Positions 33,511 to 45,850 are shown, counted from the first letter of the stretch. The stretch: 64,000 nucleotides of DNA from Portulaca oleracea (GCA_029582165.1 CM055887.1:12699190-12763189), one strand, 5' to 3'. Notes: generated by a model from the letters alone, not told the origin. Numbers and translations are program-made.

Positions 33511-34017
33511 CCCGAAATATAGTGATCAACAACGTAACAAAATCTTCCAATTCATACAATAAAGTAGAGCCATAGAGGGGGTGATTATTGGCTTAATATG
33601 ATAGATAATGTGAACTCATCTTACAGGTCTGCTATGTTAAATTGTTGATACCAATGCATGTCAGTTGAATCACTAGTGTTAATGTAAGGATTTATGTTGG
33701 GAAGTTAACATTTATAGTGAGTTTTTGTGGGACAATGACAGAACGGTGGAGTGTTATTCTAGCTATGACTCTTCCTTCACCAACACTACCTGGATTTGTG
33801 AAATAAATTATAAATGTAATGATATATTAGAAATAGAATAGGGATTGGACATATTCAGTTTCCTGTTAGTTTGATTACTGTCTGCAATGATCACGATTGC
33901 TTCATAGTTAGACAGGGATTGTCAGTTAGCCAAAGTTTGATCCAATAAAATTGACTTTACTTGCGTTCCATGTAAAGAGGGAGAAGCTTGAATGTAATAA
34001 ACATGGGTTGGTGTATG

Positions 34018-35689
34018 CAGTGGCGGATCCAGGATTCAAATTCAGTGGAGTCAACAATAATTTGCTAAAAAAAATTAAAATTTAACAGTAAAGCTTAAAT
34101 GCAAATAAAATAGCTCGAATGAGACTCCGATTCCCTGGCCACCTTCTTAAAAAATATCTCCATTGTAAGTTGTAATTATAAAGCATAATTAATTAGAAAC
34201 ACATGACACAATCCTAAAACACAATAAACCTAACAAATAAAGTTGAGAATGCCACAAAACCAACACAAGTGAAAGCTAATTAACAAGTCTATTAGCTAGC
34301 AAGTAAGTATTCAATTGGCTAGCAAGTAAGTATTCAAAAGCCTAAAAATTGACATAATCTCCAAAATCAAATAGAAAAATAATAAACTATGCATTGAATT
34401 AACAAATTTTATTTCACAATAATTCACAATTATTTCACATTTATTCACATAAACCAATTATTCCCAAATTTAATTATATTGACCCATTTAACAAATAACG
34501 AATCAATTTTAAAAATAAACCCTAATTTACCCACAAGCAAATTGAATTGAGAGAGAATACTAGAATATCATGAGAAATTGAGAATTGCCAATAAATTGAG
34601 AATGAATTGATAGTATTCAGAACTTAAAGAGTAAATTTACAACAATAAATCACAAGAAAAATGTTGAATTGAGAGAAGAGGCAAAGTTAAACATTACACA
34701 AACAAAAACCAACAAATAAGGACCCCTAGTATTCTTCTAGTCTTGAGGTGATCTTTAGTACAAATCAAGTTGCTAATTCAAATAACACACACATGATTTT
34801 GCATATCCAGAATACAAATTATTAATCCGACATATACAAAAACAACAGTGAAATCAAAGCATTTGCAACAACAATTTGAAAGACAATAATAAATCAGAAA
34901 GGGTAAACAACAACCTTCAATAGCCTCCCTGGGAGTCTTAAATCCCAACCCAATGTTCTTCCAGAAGCGGTTTCCACCCTTTCCAGGCCTCTTCCCCTTC
35001 CCAGTTTTCTTCGAGCAGTAAAAACGAATCATTTCAACTCAAATTCATCAACCAAATCAAATCACATCACAAAACCCTCAAAACAAACCCTAGCAAAAAC
35101 CAATCAATCAATCATACCTCAGGAAAACCTTGGGCTGCTTCAAAAAGGCCTTCTCAGTCTGCAACAAAAAATACAAATTCACACTCAGAATCAAAGAATG
35201 GCGAACAAATTCTACGACATTCTACAACAATAAATTCACACTCAGAATCACAAGTAAATTTACAATAATGAACATCCAGAACAATAAATCACAAGAAACA
35301 CACACTCTCACAGATTGGGGGCTGGGCGATTTGGTGGACGGTGGTACCGGTGACGGTGCCTGAGACAGTGCTGGTGACGGCGCCTGGCAGGTGTGCGTGG
35401 AGGGTGGGTAACTGGGTGAGAGAGAAATAGGGTTAGGAAGAAGAATTGAAGAAGCCCGTCGAAGTCGAATGTGTAGAAATGAGGATTTTGCCCCGAAAAG
35501 ACAGCAGTAAAATTAAAAAAATGGAAAGGGGAAAATTTTGAGCGGAAAAAAATGAAATTGTTGTTGCTGCCCTTCGAACTCGAGCACACCTAGCCTCACT
35601 AAAGGGCTTCACGCATGCATGACCACTGGGCTACCTACATTTTCTCATAAGTATTATACTTATTATACTTGGGAAGATCCGCCCCCGCG
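34018..35689. mobile_element. transposon-like unit carrying a captured gene fragment (Pack-type)
   Basis: Left end CAGTGGCGGATCCAGGATTC. Right end read inward CGCGGGGGCGGATCTTCCC, sharing the GGCGGATC core. The left end resembles that of the element at 8011-8516. It lies inside the rps10 5'-UTR intron and encloses exons of cytosolic ribosomal protein S11. Near its right end the minus strand reads GGTAGCCCAGTGGTCATGC and CGAGTTCGAAGGGC, which resemble tRNA A and B boxes. No target duplication was recognised, so the superfamily is not assigned. Confidence 0.55.
34915..35154 (-). pseudogene. RPS11: cytosolic 40S ribosomal protein S11, two-exon fragment
   Basis: Exon at 35114-35154 encodes TEKAFLKQPKVFL and ends at a good GT donor. 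Exon at 34915-35015 encodes [20 protein letters not shown] and [13 protein letters not shown] and also ends at GT. This is the N-terminal part of eukaryotic uS17 (S11). The acceptor before the second exon reads ACTG instead of ACAG, the start codon exon is not seen, and the remaining two thirds of the protein are missing. It cannot encode S11. It is a fragment, probably captured by the surrounding transposon. Confidence 0.88.
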
Positions 35690-35903
35690 TATAGGTATGT
35701 AAATTTGGCATAAAAACAACACCATGCCATGCCATGGTCACAACCGGCAGACTACTGATACCCAATTGAAGCCCCCTCAAATAATTTCGAATGGGGCAGC
35801 AAAAGAACAGAGAATCCGGACGGGAATACAAGAAACGAGTCAGACAATTGCCGGAAAACAAGAAATCCGATAAAACCCGAGAAAGGAAAGAGCAGTAACT
35901 CAC

Positions 35904-36055
35904 CAGAAGAACTCCACAAAGGTGACCGAAGTTGAGCTGCGACGGCGACGGTTGCCGGAAAATGAGCAGACCTGAGAGAGACGGACTGTCGGACTGAGAT
36001 TGAGAGAGGTGGAGGCGTGAGGGAGTCACTTGTCTAGTGTCATTTCTGAAATTAG
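35904..36055 (-). other. probable first (5' UTR) exon and start region of rps10
   Basis: The minus strand has the plant leader-like AAACCCTAATTTCAG, pyrimidine-rich sequence and then GGAGTTCTTCTG followed by donor GTGAGT (35903 downwards). No other gene on this strand lies before the rps10 acceptor at 32492, so it probably splices to it over about 3.4 kb. The ATG within it would run into a stop straight after such a splice, so it is read as UTR. Confidence 0.55.
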
Positions 36056-36349
36056 GGTTTCTCATTTCCCCTCTTTTTTCTTTTGGAAAAGTAGATTCTC
36101 AAATTGAGTTCTCGGATTAAATTACCTTGAATTTGTCAAAAATGTCAAAAGTATTCTTGAAAAAAAATTTGTTAATAAAATACCCTTTAACCATTAAAAG
36201 TATGTAAACTACCCACTTTACCTTATTGTGTAAGTTTATAGTGATTTACGGAATTCTGTCGAATTTTCTCTAAAATCTTTAAAATGAATTTCTAATACCT
36301 CTTTTTACCTTTCTCAACCTTAATTAGGCTAATATTAACCTTAACAGCC

Positions 36350-37760
36350 TCTATTAGAAAGCGAGCTATTATAATAATGGTATCATCCGCATATTGCAGG
36401 TTGGTGAGTTTCACCCTTCTTCTCCCAATGTCAATGCCCTCCCAGTACTTCTCCACTCCTCTTATCATCATTTTATTTAAAGAGTTTTACCGCCAACACA
36501 AATAGGAATGGGGACAATGCATGGGTCACCTTACCTCAATCCACTCTCAAGCTTGAAAGGTTTTGTTGTTGCCTCGTTGATCATGATTGATACTGTGGTC
36601 ATTCGTACACAACTTTGAATCCATGACATCCATTTACCCCCAAAACCCATTTTTTCCATCACCATCTCCAAAGCCTCACAATCAACTGTTTCATAGGCTT
36701 TGTAAAAATCCAGCTTCAATAACACGTCCTCCTTTTAGTTACCACCTCACCAGCAATTAAAGCTCCATCCAGTATCTGTCTACCTTCTACAAATGCTGAC
36801 TGAACTTCCCCAATCAATTTGGTAGTATCTTCTTCATTCTATTGCCTATGACTTTGGAGATGATCTTATAAGCACATCCAACCATACTTATCGGCCTGAA
36901 GTCTTTTATATATTTTGCTTCCTTCTTCTTTGGGATTAAGGTAATCAAGGTGGTGTTGATGGCCTTCGACATAGCACCCTCTTCAAAAAATTAGATCACA
37001 AACTTGCTGAGCTCCTCTCCTAAGATCAAGCACAACTACTTGATGCTCCTCATGTTGAAGTCGTCATACCCCGATGCTTTGTCTGGGTGACATTGGTGAA
37101 CTACCCATTTTACTTCTTTCATGGTTGCAGGGACCTCAAGTCCGGTTGCTTCCTCTTCTATCAATTTGTTAAGTCCCATATTTGTGATGTCAAAGATCAC
37201 TTTCCTTCTCTTTTGTTTATATAATTTCTAGAAATATGCAACTATGGAGCTATTGATGTCCTTAGGATTCTAGTATAGTACCCCTGCAGCCTGTATTTCT
37301 TATATGGTGCGTTTGATTGTTTCCCGGGAAAGACTTTCTCAGGAAAGACTTTCCCTAACTCCCTTTGGGAAACTTTTTACTGGGTTTGTGAGGGAAAGTA
37401 TGGGTCCCACATCAAAACTTTCCCGAGAAAATTTCTCAACCAAACATGGATAAATTTTTCAACTTGAAAAAGTTGAGAAACTTTCCCGGGAAAGTTTCTC
37501 AACTAAACGCCCCCATATTAGTTTCCTCCTTCTCCGAATTGTGGCAAGGGTATGGAAATATATTGTATTCCTGTCACCCTCTTTCAATATCTTTCATCTC
37601 GATTGTTGCTTCCACCAATGCTCCTTCCTAATCTGCCACATCCTCAATTGCGAGCCCAAAGCCTCTCTTCTTGTTGAATCACATTCAGTCAAATTGGTTG
37701 TATTGGCTGTTTCACCAATCTCTTTTAGTTCCTTCTCTAAGGCTGCAATTTTAGTAATAC
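36350..37760 (-). pseudogene. degraded LINE (reverse transcriptase region)
   Basis: Minus-strand traces in family order. The linker after the endonuclease (ALEKELKEIGETANTTNL, LRMWQIRKEHWWKQQSR) is near 37600-37750. Then come palm-domain remnants, and LKLDFYKAYETVDCEALEMV with MGFGGKWMSWIQSCVR and LESGLR at 36531-36725. Many frame breaks and stops. A MITE at 37303 splits it. The endonuclease and 3' end are missing. Confidence 0.8.
37303..37517. mobile_element. Tourist-type (PIF/Harbinger) MITE inside the LINE
   Basis: 215 bp, ends TATGGTGCGTTTGATTG and (inward) TATGGGGGCGTTTAGTTG, flanked by TTA on both sides (37300-37302, 37518-37520). Internal CCCGGGAAAG motifs appear in both arms. Confidence 0.82.
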
Positions 37761-38115
37761 CGTTACATACTAAATATATACGTGTTTGCACATCAACTAT
37801 TGAACTATTGCACACCAAATATAATATGTACTTGCACGCCAAATATCGTAACTATAATGGCTATTGTTATCAAGTTTGGTGTGCAAAATTTATATTTTTT
37901 TATTACATATTAAATATAATATATTTGCACATAAAATTATATTGTACTATTATACATCAATAAAACACTTATGGACGCCAAATATTATATTATTACACGT
38001 GTGTGCACTGTTTTCATGCATTAGTATCACTATCACTATCACATTAGGTGTTCAAGTATGTAATGAAAAATATTTAATGTGAATTAGGAAAAAAATTGTA
38101 TAATGAATATCGAAA
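37761..38115. other. AT-rich repeat with CACCAAATAT motifs, no gene seen
   Basis: Short degenerate repeats of TTGCACACCAAATATAATA (near 37790-37990) in direct order. Nature unknown. Confidence 0.4.
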
Positions 38116-38330
38116 CACTACTAGAGTCTTCTATATTTATGAAGGGGAATCCCGTCACAAAAGGTCCAGAAACACGTCATAGAAGGTTATCTATGACAGG
38201 AACCACACTCGTAGCGAGCCGTCGTAAAAGCATTGGCCGTGAAAGTTATTATTTTTTTTATAACCATCCCGTTGTAGAAGTTGGGCACATCAACTACGAC
38301 GGGATTACAAGGAAGAATAAATAACGTAAA
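38116..38330 (+). mobile_element. CACTA-type transposon end
   Basis: Starts CACTACTAGAG and carries subterminal CCCGTCACAAAAGG, ACGTCATAGAAGG and CTACGACGGGATT motifs typical of CACTA elements. No transposase or opposite end seen. Confidence 0.55.
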
Positions 38331-39577
38331 ATAGTTTATGCGCATTGGAGGGAAAAAAATAGAAAATTATGACCCACATTAAAGAGTAATATTAATAAAC
38401 CAAAATATAATGTTACTATGAATAATTGAACTCTAAACTACTAGAATGATTTCACTATGTGCTAAACACCAAGCTAGAGTGCACCATTTGATGTATAAGT
38501 TCTTGCAACAATAAATATGACCGTGAGATTGCTATGAATCGAATTGGGCTCGTGTTTGTTTAAGCCTGGACTGCGGGAGTTATAAGGCGACCTGTAGTCC
38601 TCTTCCACGAGATCAACTTAAACAACTTTGGAATTTGAGTTTACTTTCGAATATTATTAATGACATTCTTTTCTATCCGATCATAATCGGGAGGCGGAAA
38701 AGCCCTGGGGCTCCCTCTGCTTTCTTCATGTCATGAAAAACGAGAAAAGATGTCTTCAAAAGAAATGTAAAGAAGAATGCATGTCTAAGACAGATAAGAT
38801 AGAAGAGAAAGCTACACCTCTTAGAACCACCTATCTGAGCAAAGAATATACAATTTTTTCTCTCCTAGAAATAGAAAGGTATGTAGAGAGAGTTCGGGCT
38901 TCACTTATATCTATTTTCGAAATGAAGAAGAGGGTGGTTGAGGGTATTTTAAATCAACAGCTACGGTCTAAGGTCTGATTAGATATTTAGAAAAAATTAT
39001 CCTTTCTATATAAATGAATATTTACATATCAATAGAGGTAAATGTAAGATGCTATCCAATTTGACCTGCACTTATCCAAGCCAACCTAGACATTCGATAG
39101 ATGAGTTACCACCTTACTTGTTAATTGGGTGACCGAATTTCTTTTCAAGTTGTAGAGCAAATCTTGACCAAAAAAAAAAAGAAATATATTTATAAAGTTT
39201 CACGTTACAAAAGTTGTTAAAGTGCACAAAATAAGAGATTAATTTTACTTTGTTTGGTGAAAGGGTGCAATGTGATTTAACCAAGTCGAACCTACTAATT
39301 CACTAATCACAAGATTGGTTAGCTTCACCCATCTAAACTTAGTCTTACAAAGTCTTCAAAAATAAACACAATATCTTCTTATTTATTTGCCTCACTGCCT
39401 TACTTTTTCTAGGAAATTAATTTTCTATAAAAATATATAATTCCTCATTACATTAGTCCATTAAAAATATAAGAGCATACTCAAAAAATATTCTTTCTGT
39501 TCTTTTTTTTCGATGTTTTAGCTAACTTTCTCATTTCATATTATCTGTTACTTTAGAATCCCAATGACATATTAATT
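38331..39577. other. no gene seen
   Basis: AT-rich. The only longer frame (38733-38978) has Lys- and Glu-rich low-complexity sequence and no recognisable domain. Confidence 0.4.
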
Positions 39578-39690
39578 ACTCCCTCCATTTCATATTATTG
39601 GTCATGTAGTTGACTTTTATGTTCTACAATGTCACTTGTCAACCGATATTTTTCAGATAATATTTATTGGTAATATGGAATGGAAGGTGC
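39578..39690. mobile_element. Stowaway-like MITE remnant
   Basis: Left end CTCCCTCCATTTCATATTA is typical of Stowaway elements. The right part GGTAATATGGAATGGAAGG is a degraded complement. Confidence 0.5.
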
Positions 39691-39769
39691 ATTACTTTTC
39701 TTCTTAGTTTAAAAAAAAAAAGAATTTGCGCCAAACCAAATTGCTAAAAATAGAATGAAAAAAAGACGG

Positions 39770-40858
39770 TTGAATATGAGTTTGAATATTCCTAGGTTAA
39801 TCTAAGACAATGACAATATTTTTCTCACTAAAGAAGTTTCTAAGGAAGAAATCGAAAAGACTGTTTTTTATTAAGTTCGTTCAAGGCACCTAATCCAGAT
39901 GGATTTGATATTGCCTTTTTTCAAAATCACGAGCAAATTATCTGTAAGGACATCTATGAAGCAATTAAATCCTTCTTTTGTGATAGGAAGTTTCTTAAAC
40001 AAATCAACCATAATTTTATTGCACTCTTTCGAAAGCACATAGTCCCTCGAAGAATACTCAATTTCATCTTATAAGTCTGTGCAGTAGCTTATATAAAATT
40101 CTTTAAGATTTTGGTTGATAGACTAAGATCTGTTTTGGATAAGCTTATTGATATGGTGCAAAGTGCATTTTTCCTAGAAGATATATCCATGATAAGTGAT
40201 AACATATTACTTACACATGCAATTATTAATAAATTTGGAAATATGAAAGAAAAAAAGTTTAGTTGCTCTTAAACTTAATATGGAGAAAGCATACCATTGA
40301 CTAAAATGGGATTTCCTATTCAATGTGCTAGACCAATTTGGATTCCATCCAAATAGGATTTCTTGGAATAGTAGTGCATCACAAACGGGTCACATATTCA
40401 GTGTTGGTTAATGGTAAATCGCGCGACTTTTCAAAGCCTCCGAAGGGTATGCCAAGGAGACCCTCTCTCGTTGTACCTATTTATTTAATGTAAGGAAGTT
40501 TTTACTAGAAATCTCATACCAGCTATTAGTTCACGTAATATTAGAGTTGGCTTTAAACTCTCGCTACTGACTAATTGCATTTCATGTTTATTATTTGCAG
40601 ATGACTATTTGTATTCAGCATGACCAATCTTGAAACTTGTATATTTCTACATTCCATTCGATCTGTGTAAATTTTGTGAACTACTTGGACAATTAATTAA
40701 TTTCCATAAGTTCTTCACATTTTCCAAGATCCCCCCCGGGTGACATGCAAATAGTCACATGGGTTTTTGGCATCTCCCAGCAAGATGGGCATTTAGACTT
40801 CCTTGTTTTTCATCGGACTAGAGCGTCACTGTACGCGTGGAGGGTAGAAGATTAGCTT
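39770..40858 (+). pseudogene. degraded LINE, reverse transcriptase part
   Basis: Across several frames the plus strand reads SKEEIEKTVF, KAPNPDGFDIAFFQ, ILVDRLRSVLDKLIDMVQSAF and LNMEKAYH, then NRISWN, VLVNGKSRDFSKPPKG and LLFADDYLYS (catalytic FADD box). It ends in a degraded thumb region. Stops and shifts are many. The element resumes at 42790 after an insertion. Confidence 0.85.
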
Positions 40859-40859
40859 G

Positions 40860-41945
40860 AGTAATTGAATGAATTCGATAATTCAACAAGAACAATGACC
40901 TTGAACACCCAAAGGTTGGATATGACTTTGAGTAAGGAGAACCACAACTCTAGGCCTAATACCCTACCATGATTATCTAGGAAATTCCACCAATAATCAC
41001 TAAAGGAATGACTTGAATCACCACCAAAATTACTTAGATATATAAAGATAACAAGGTTTGAGAGGAACAAGGGGAAAACCCTTACAAATGCTTAAGCATC
41101 GCAAAACATAATTTGAATAATCTCCCTAGGAAATAAGCTAACGGGGGTATTTATACTAATGGGGAAAATTAAAACAAAACATAGCATTTGGACACAAAAG
41201 TCACGCGTGGCAGCAAGCCGTCGCGGGTGCTACGCCATGGTAACGGGCGCGACTTGCCGATTGGACTGGGGAAATGGCGCGGCTGCAGCAACAGGGCAGG
41301 GGGAAGTCGCGGGTGCGTCGGACGTCTCGAAACGGGCGATGACAACCTGGGTAGGCAGAGGGAGGTCGCGGGTGTGACCTATGCTGTCGAGGGCGCGAAA
41401 ACCTTCCGCGCAGTTTTTCCTTCCGACTTCAAACATGCATAACTTCTTCATCCGGGCTCCATTTTAGGCCTACAAGATATCAATGAAAAGCTCTCGGTGT
41501 GTACTTTAAGCTCCCAAAATTTGAGATACGTCAGAGTTGTAACGAAGGAGTTATGACCCAAAGACCGAAGGCACATACATTCCAATAACCCACGTTGACC
41601 ATTTTCCGCTTATTCTTTCCGAAAGACTCCGAACCCTTTTAAAGGCTCGAAGTAAGTCCTGTTAAGGACTCATAGCTCCACTCCCGTGGTCCTGGGTCTC
41701 ACTTGTAGTGGATACCACACCCGACAATGACCCGAATATGCCTCTAAGGTCCCGGATCCACTATGAAATGGATCCCACCCATGACCTTGAACCCGTTTTG
41801 CTCGTGTTTCTTGGAGTGGGTGCGGGAGGGTTTTGCGATCACTGATTTCGAGGTTTGGGCCCTCGCTCGATACACTCCACGGACTAAAACCACTTTTTTC
41901 AAAAATCACTTCCAAAATGTAGATAAACTCCAACCTTGGAAATCT
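40860..41945. mobile_element. LTR-like insertion in the LINE (possibly Ty3/gypsy LTR)
   Basis: Lies between the two LINE halves. It has a GC-rich core (41200-41410) with repeated GTCGCGGGTG motifs, then CATAACTTCTTCATCCGGGC and a TTATGACCCAAAGACCG region. These look like plant gypsy LTR sequence, but I could not define TG...CA borders or a target duplication. Confidence 0.4.
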
Positions 41946-41950
41946 AAGCC

Positions 41951-42172
41951 CCTGTTCTTTGGTTAGGTTATTTTCAGGTTTGGATAGATAAGTTTGGATA
42001 AGTTAGGATAGGTTGGGATAAATTAGGATAAGTTATGATATTTTTTTGGGGAATTGTGTTTTTCGAGTGAATGCTTTTTTCGGGAATTTTGTTAGGTTTG
42101 GATAGGTTTGGATAAGTTGTAATAAGTTAGGATAAGTTGGGAGAGTTATATCCTACCTAACCAAAGAACAGG
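41951..42172. mobile_element. MITE with 17-bp perfect terminal repeats
   Basis: 222 bp, ends CCTGTTCTTTGGTTAGG and its exact complement. The interior has GGATAAGTT repeats. The flanks CCAACCTTGGAAA (left) and TTTCCAAGGTTGG (right) are also complementary, with 8 extra bases on the left side, so the inverted repeat extends further than the core. Confidence 0.75.
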
Positions 42173-42200
42173 TTTCCAAGGTTGGTTAAACTGTCCTCAT

Positions 42201-42711
42201 TAGACTTGTCAATTTGGGCAGGCGAGTTACGGGTCGGTCGTATATCGGGTTCGGGTAAATACAGGTTGGGTGTATCTCGGGTTCGGGTAAATGCGGGCGG
42301 TGCATTCCGGTTTTGGGTCAACCCAACGGGTTATGTTTGCGACTTTTTTCCGCTTTTTCTTTTAAAAAATTTGTTTTTAAATATTATTTTTGGTACAATA
42401 TAAATAATAAAATATGATTATCTTTTAGTACCGATAGATTATTATAAATATTTCAACTTAAATTAGAGAAATAATATATGAATGAGTTGCGCTTATAGTA
42501 TAATAGTCATGAATTCCAACGAAAAGTCATAAATTTTAATATATTTGTACGTAAAAAATAAAGTGTCTAGGTCAAATGTGCGGGTCGAGTTTGACCCGCT
42601 AATTTGCGGGTTCTCCGGGTTCGATATATTTCGAGTTCGGGTCGAGAAAATCATGTCCAAAACCCAGAATTTTCGGACAGGTTCGGGTCGGGTCAAAGAT
42701 TGACATGTCTA
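42201..42711. mobile_element. non-autonomous hAT element
   Basis: 511 bp, TAGACTTGTCAATTTG and (inward) TAGACATGTCAATCTTTG ends, with a perfect 8-bp duplication GTCCTCAT at 42193-42200 and 42712-42719. The body has GGGTTCGGGT repeats. Confidence 0.93.
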
Positions 42712-42789
42712 GTCCTCATGCAGTCACATATTGAATGTATGCTTACCCATACACTGCAATGTTTCTAAATCCCAAAGGAAATAACTAGA

Positions 42790-44352
42790 AGAATTAACAA
42801 AATCAGTAGAGTTTCTTTTTTGAAAGGAAATTCCAAACAAGAAAGGTATTCCACTTTGCTGAAAGTTCTTTTAAATAATGATCTTTGGGTGAAACAAATT
42901 AGACCCAAATATTTAACTGATGAGGACTTTTCAGAACCAAGTGTAAGTCGACAGACTCTTAGGCCTCGAAATGCATCCTCCGAGCTAGAGCTAGTTTTAC
43001 TAAGCGTCGCCAGGTAACAGAAATAAGATCAATTTATGAGTAGATAATTGTTGTGTGAGTGATAATCTTCTGTCCATAAACAACCTTCAAGAAGATGATG
43101 TTGTTTTAAATCTCCGTGTTGTAGATTTTATTGGCCTAGACAAGCAATGCGATACTTATCTTATCTCTTCCCTTATGAATGCAAATTTGGTTAGTTATGT
43201 TCTTGATGTGCCTATTCCATGTAATAACCTTGAGGACTTTGTGTGTTAGGGTTCTTCAAGTAACGATAATTTCTCTACAAAATTTGATACTTGGCTTGCC
43301 ATGATGATATTGTGCTGGATATGCCATGAAATTTCAGATGGATTTGGAATCTGGATATTCAACCTAAGCTAAAACCGTTCTTTTGGAAGCTTTGTCATAA
43401 GGGTCTTTTGCTCCAACACATTCTATGTAAGTGTGAAATTTGGATGGACCCTTTATGCCCCTTATGCTCTAGTGAGGTGGAATTCGAAGATCATCTATTC
43501 ATGGTCTATCCTACAATTAAAAATGTGCTGACCTTTCTGGTGAACCATCACTAGATAGACTCTTCCTAAACACCCATTAATTCAGTTGATATCTTCCAAT
43601 TTCTCTTGGATCTTAAGAAAGACCATAATACCACCATTTTAGAGAGAATCTCAACTTTTCTTTGAAGCGTATGAAAAACTAGAAATGCAGTTATTTTCGC
43701 CAATGAATCATTCAATCATTTTGTAATTGTCCGACGGGCTAATTGTGCCTCGATTGAATGGAGAATTAGGCACAAGCGTGCTCTGCACTTCTTTCTTAGC
43801 TCCTAATTCCCAACTTGTCTCTCCAACTAACCAGCCTTCGTGTTGCGTCTCCTAGGATGAACCTATGATTGGTTGCATTAAAGTCAACTTTGATAGATCT
43901 AAGGAGTCATCGACCACAGCGGGTGGATGTATCATTATTCATTAGGGATCATTTCGGTTCTATTCTTTAACTGGGTGGTGTCTCAATCATTGTAGATTGA
44001 ACTATTGCAATGAGAAATGGTGTTCGTGATGCAATGCTGACAGGGTTTCGTAACACTCATGTCGAGGGAGATAGCATGGTATTAATCAATGCCGTAAGAG
44101 GTTCCTTTCAGATTCCCTACAGAGAAATGAACACTAGTTTAGAATATCTGCTTGCTTCTTGCTTCTTGATTCTCACGAGTTAATTTATGTCATTCAAGTC
44201 TTCTGCCAAGGAAATAGAGCAACAAATTGGCTTTCAAAGTTTAGGCACACTATTCAGTCTTCAGTTATTTGGTCCCGTAAATCTTGTAATGAGTTTTCTG
44301 TGATTTTGTATGAGGACTCTGTTAGTATATCTATTGAGGGAAGGACTATCTA
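42790..44352 (+). pseudogene. degraded LINE, C-terminal part
   Basis: Continuation of the LINE at 39770. LLKVLLNNDLWVKQIRPKYL is the post-reverse-transcriptase region. IWNLDIQPKLKPFFWKL, DPLCPLCSS and FEDHLFM form the zinc-binding RVT module. The end (near 44000-44280) retains RNase H-like traces including GNRATNWLSKF. Heavily broken. The segment 40859-42789 was inserted into it. Confidence 0.8.
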
Positions 44353-45850
44353 GGATTGTACAATACTTACCTCTTAAACAAAAAAAACAAAAAAAAGAAT
44401 TAGTGACTTGAAAGGATTAATGTAATGTCATTTGGACCATAGCATCTCCCTCCATACCGTGAGGTTCCCATTTATAAAAAAAGGTAGGGTCCAAATCAGG
44501 AGGTGTTAAAAAATTTTATTTTATCTTTTGTTTGTTTCCTTCAAGAAATTTTTTTGTTATATCATGTTCTGACCCCTACTCTTTTTATAAATGAAAATTT
44601 GATAGTATTGAGGGAGATTATATGATCCAAATTGAAACAGTCTTCTTTTGCATGGTACGATACCATTTCAATCACATTTTACCACAATAACCGCAAACAA
44701 TCACATCCAATCACATTTTACCACAAGTCTACAATCATAACTTTCTTCTATCTCACTTCTCTTTCCACTTTTTTCACATTTTTTGGCACTCAAACTAACC
44801 ATATTTTATCATTATAACCATAATTTTCTTTTTCCTCACTTTTCTTACTACTATACCTTTTTCCTTTTTTGAAACTCACCTACTAATTTACCACATCAAC
44901 CATTTTTACTGCTTCCTATTTCCATATTACTGTCATTTTGTTGACTGTTACAGTTTCCAATGTTACTCTTTGATTAATAATCAATTATATAATATTTTAT
45001 TAGCAATTGCAATACTATACTTTTATGATAATATTTTTTGTTATGAATCTAATGCTAATAATTTTATCTAACAAATCATTATACATATTGAGAAATTTAT
45101 GATAAACATTTTATAAATTTAACTGTACAATTTCCAAAATGTACAAATAATATGGAACAAAGATACTACAATTTAACTGCAAATAACTACATATCACCAT
45201 ATCACCAAAAGAATCAAAATTTATCCTTTTATTTAACTAGTTTTTCAATGGTAAGCATGAGTTTGACTCATATTAATTAAAAAAGTAAATAAGTCATACT
45301 TAATAATATAATTAATTAGGTTATATTGATAAAAATGATGTGGATGAGGAGAGAGAAAAAAATATAATTAAAATATTAGTGTGTTAAACTTATTTTCAAA
45401 TTCGTTTCGCGAGACTAACGATGAGATTCTCACGAAATAAGTCTCATTTTCACCACTGATATATCCTGCACGACTTCATTTCATTCTCCTATCATATTAT
45501 GTGAGCAATAAGTCGAATTTAAAACCAACTTTACTCTAAAATTTTCAAGGGTCCAAAGTCCAAAGTCCAAACTCCAACGCCATTTTTTCCATAAAAAAAA
45601 GCCGGCCGCTGTATTTATTACGGTGGGAAGAAAATGATGCGGTCACTGGTAACAAACAATCAACCGGCTGCCGCCTAGTCGCCTAGACAACACCAACCTT
45701 GGTCGCCATCTTCGGCCTTTATCACTGTTCCGTTGATTGAAACGCCGTCGTTCTGGTTGTTAGTCTCCTGTTTTGTTTGTTCAGAAACGTCAGCTTAAAT
45801 TAGGTAAAATCCCATTTTATAATTCTCGAAAGATCTTAATTCTTAATTCA
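44353..45850. other. intergenic region and PTOX upstream sequence
   Basis: AT-rich. 44915-45175 contains TTCCATATTACTG ... AATATGGAAC remnants of a Stowaway-like MITE. Close to the gene, 45600-45850 is the presumed promoter and 5' UTR. A TGTATTTATTA block lies at about 45609. No P1BS or other clear element was identified. Confidence 0.45.

Noticed and set aside
35631..36065. 144-residue minus-strand frame overlapping the rps10 first exon
   Set aside because: A strong donor interrupts it at 35903, and splicing to the rps10 acceptor gives an immediate stop in this frame. It fits a 5' UTR.
38733..38978. 81-residue Lys/Glu-rich frame
   Set aside because: Low complexity, no homology recognised, no supporting gene structure.
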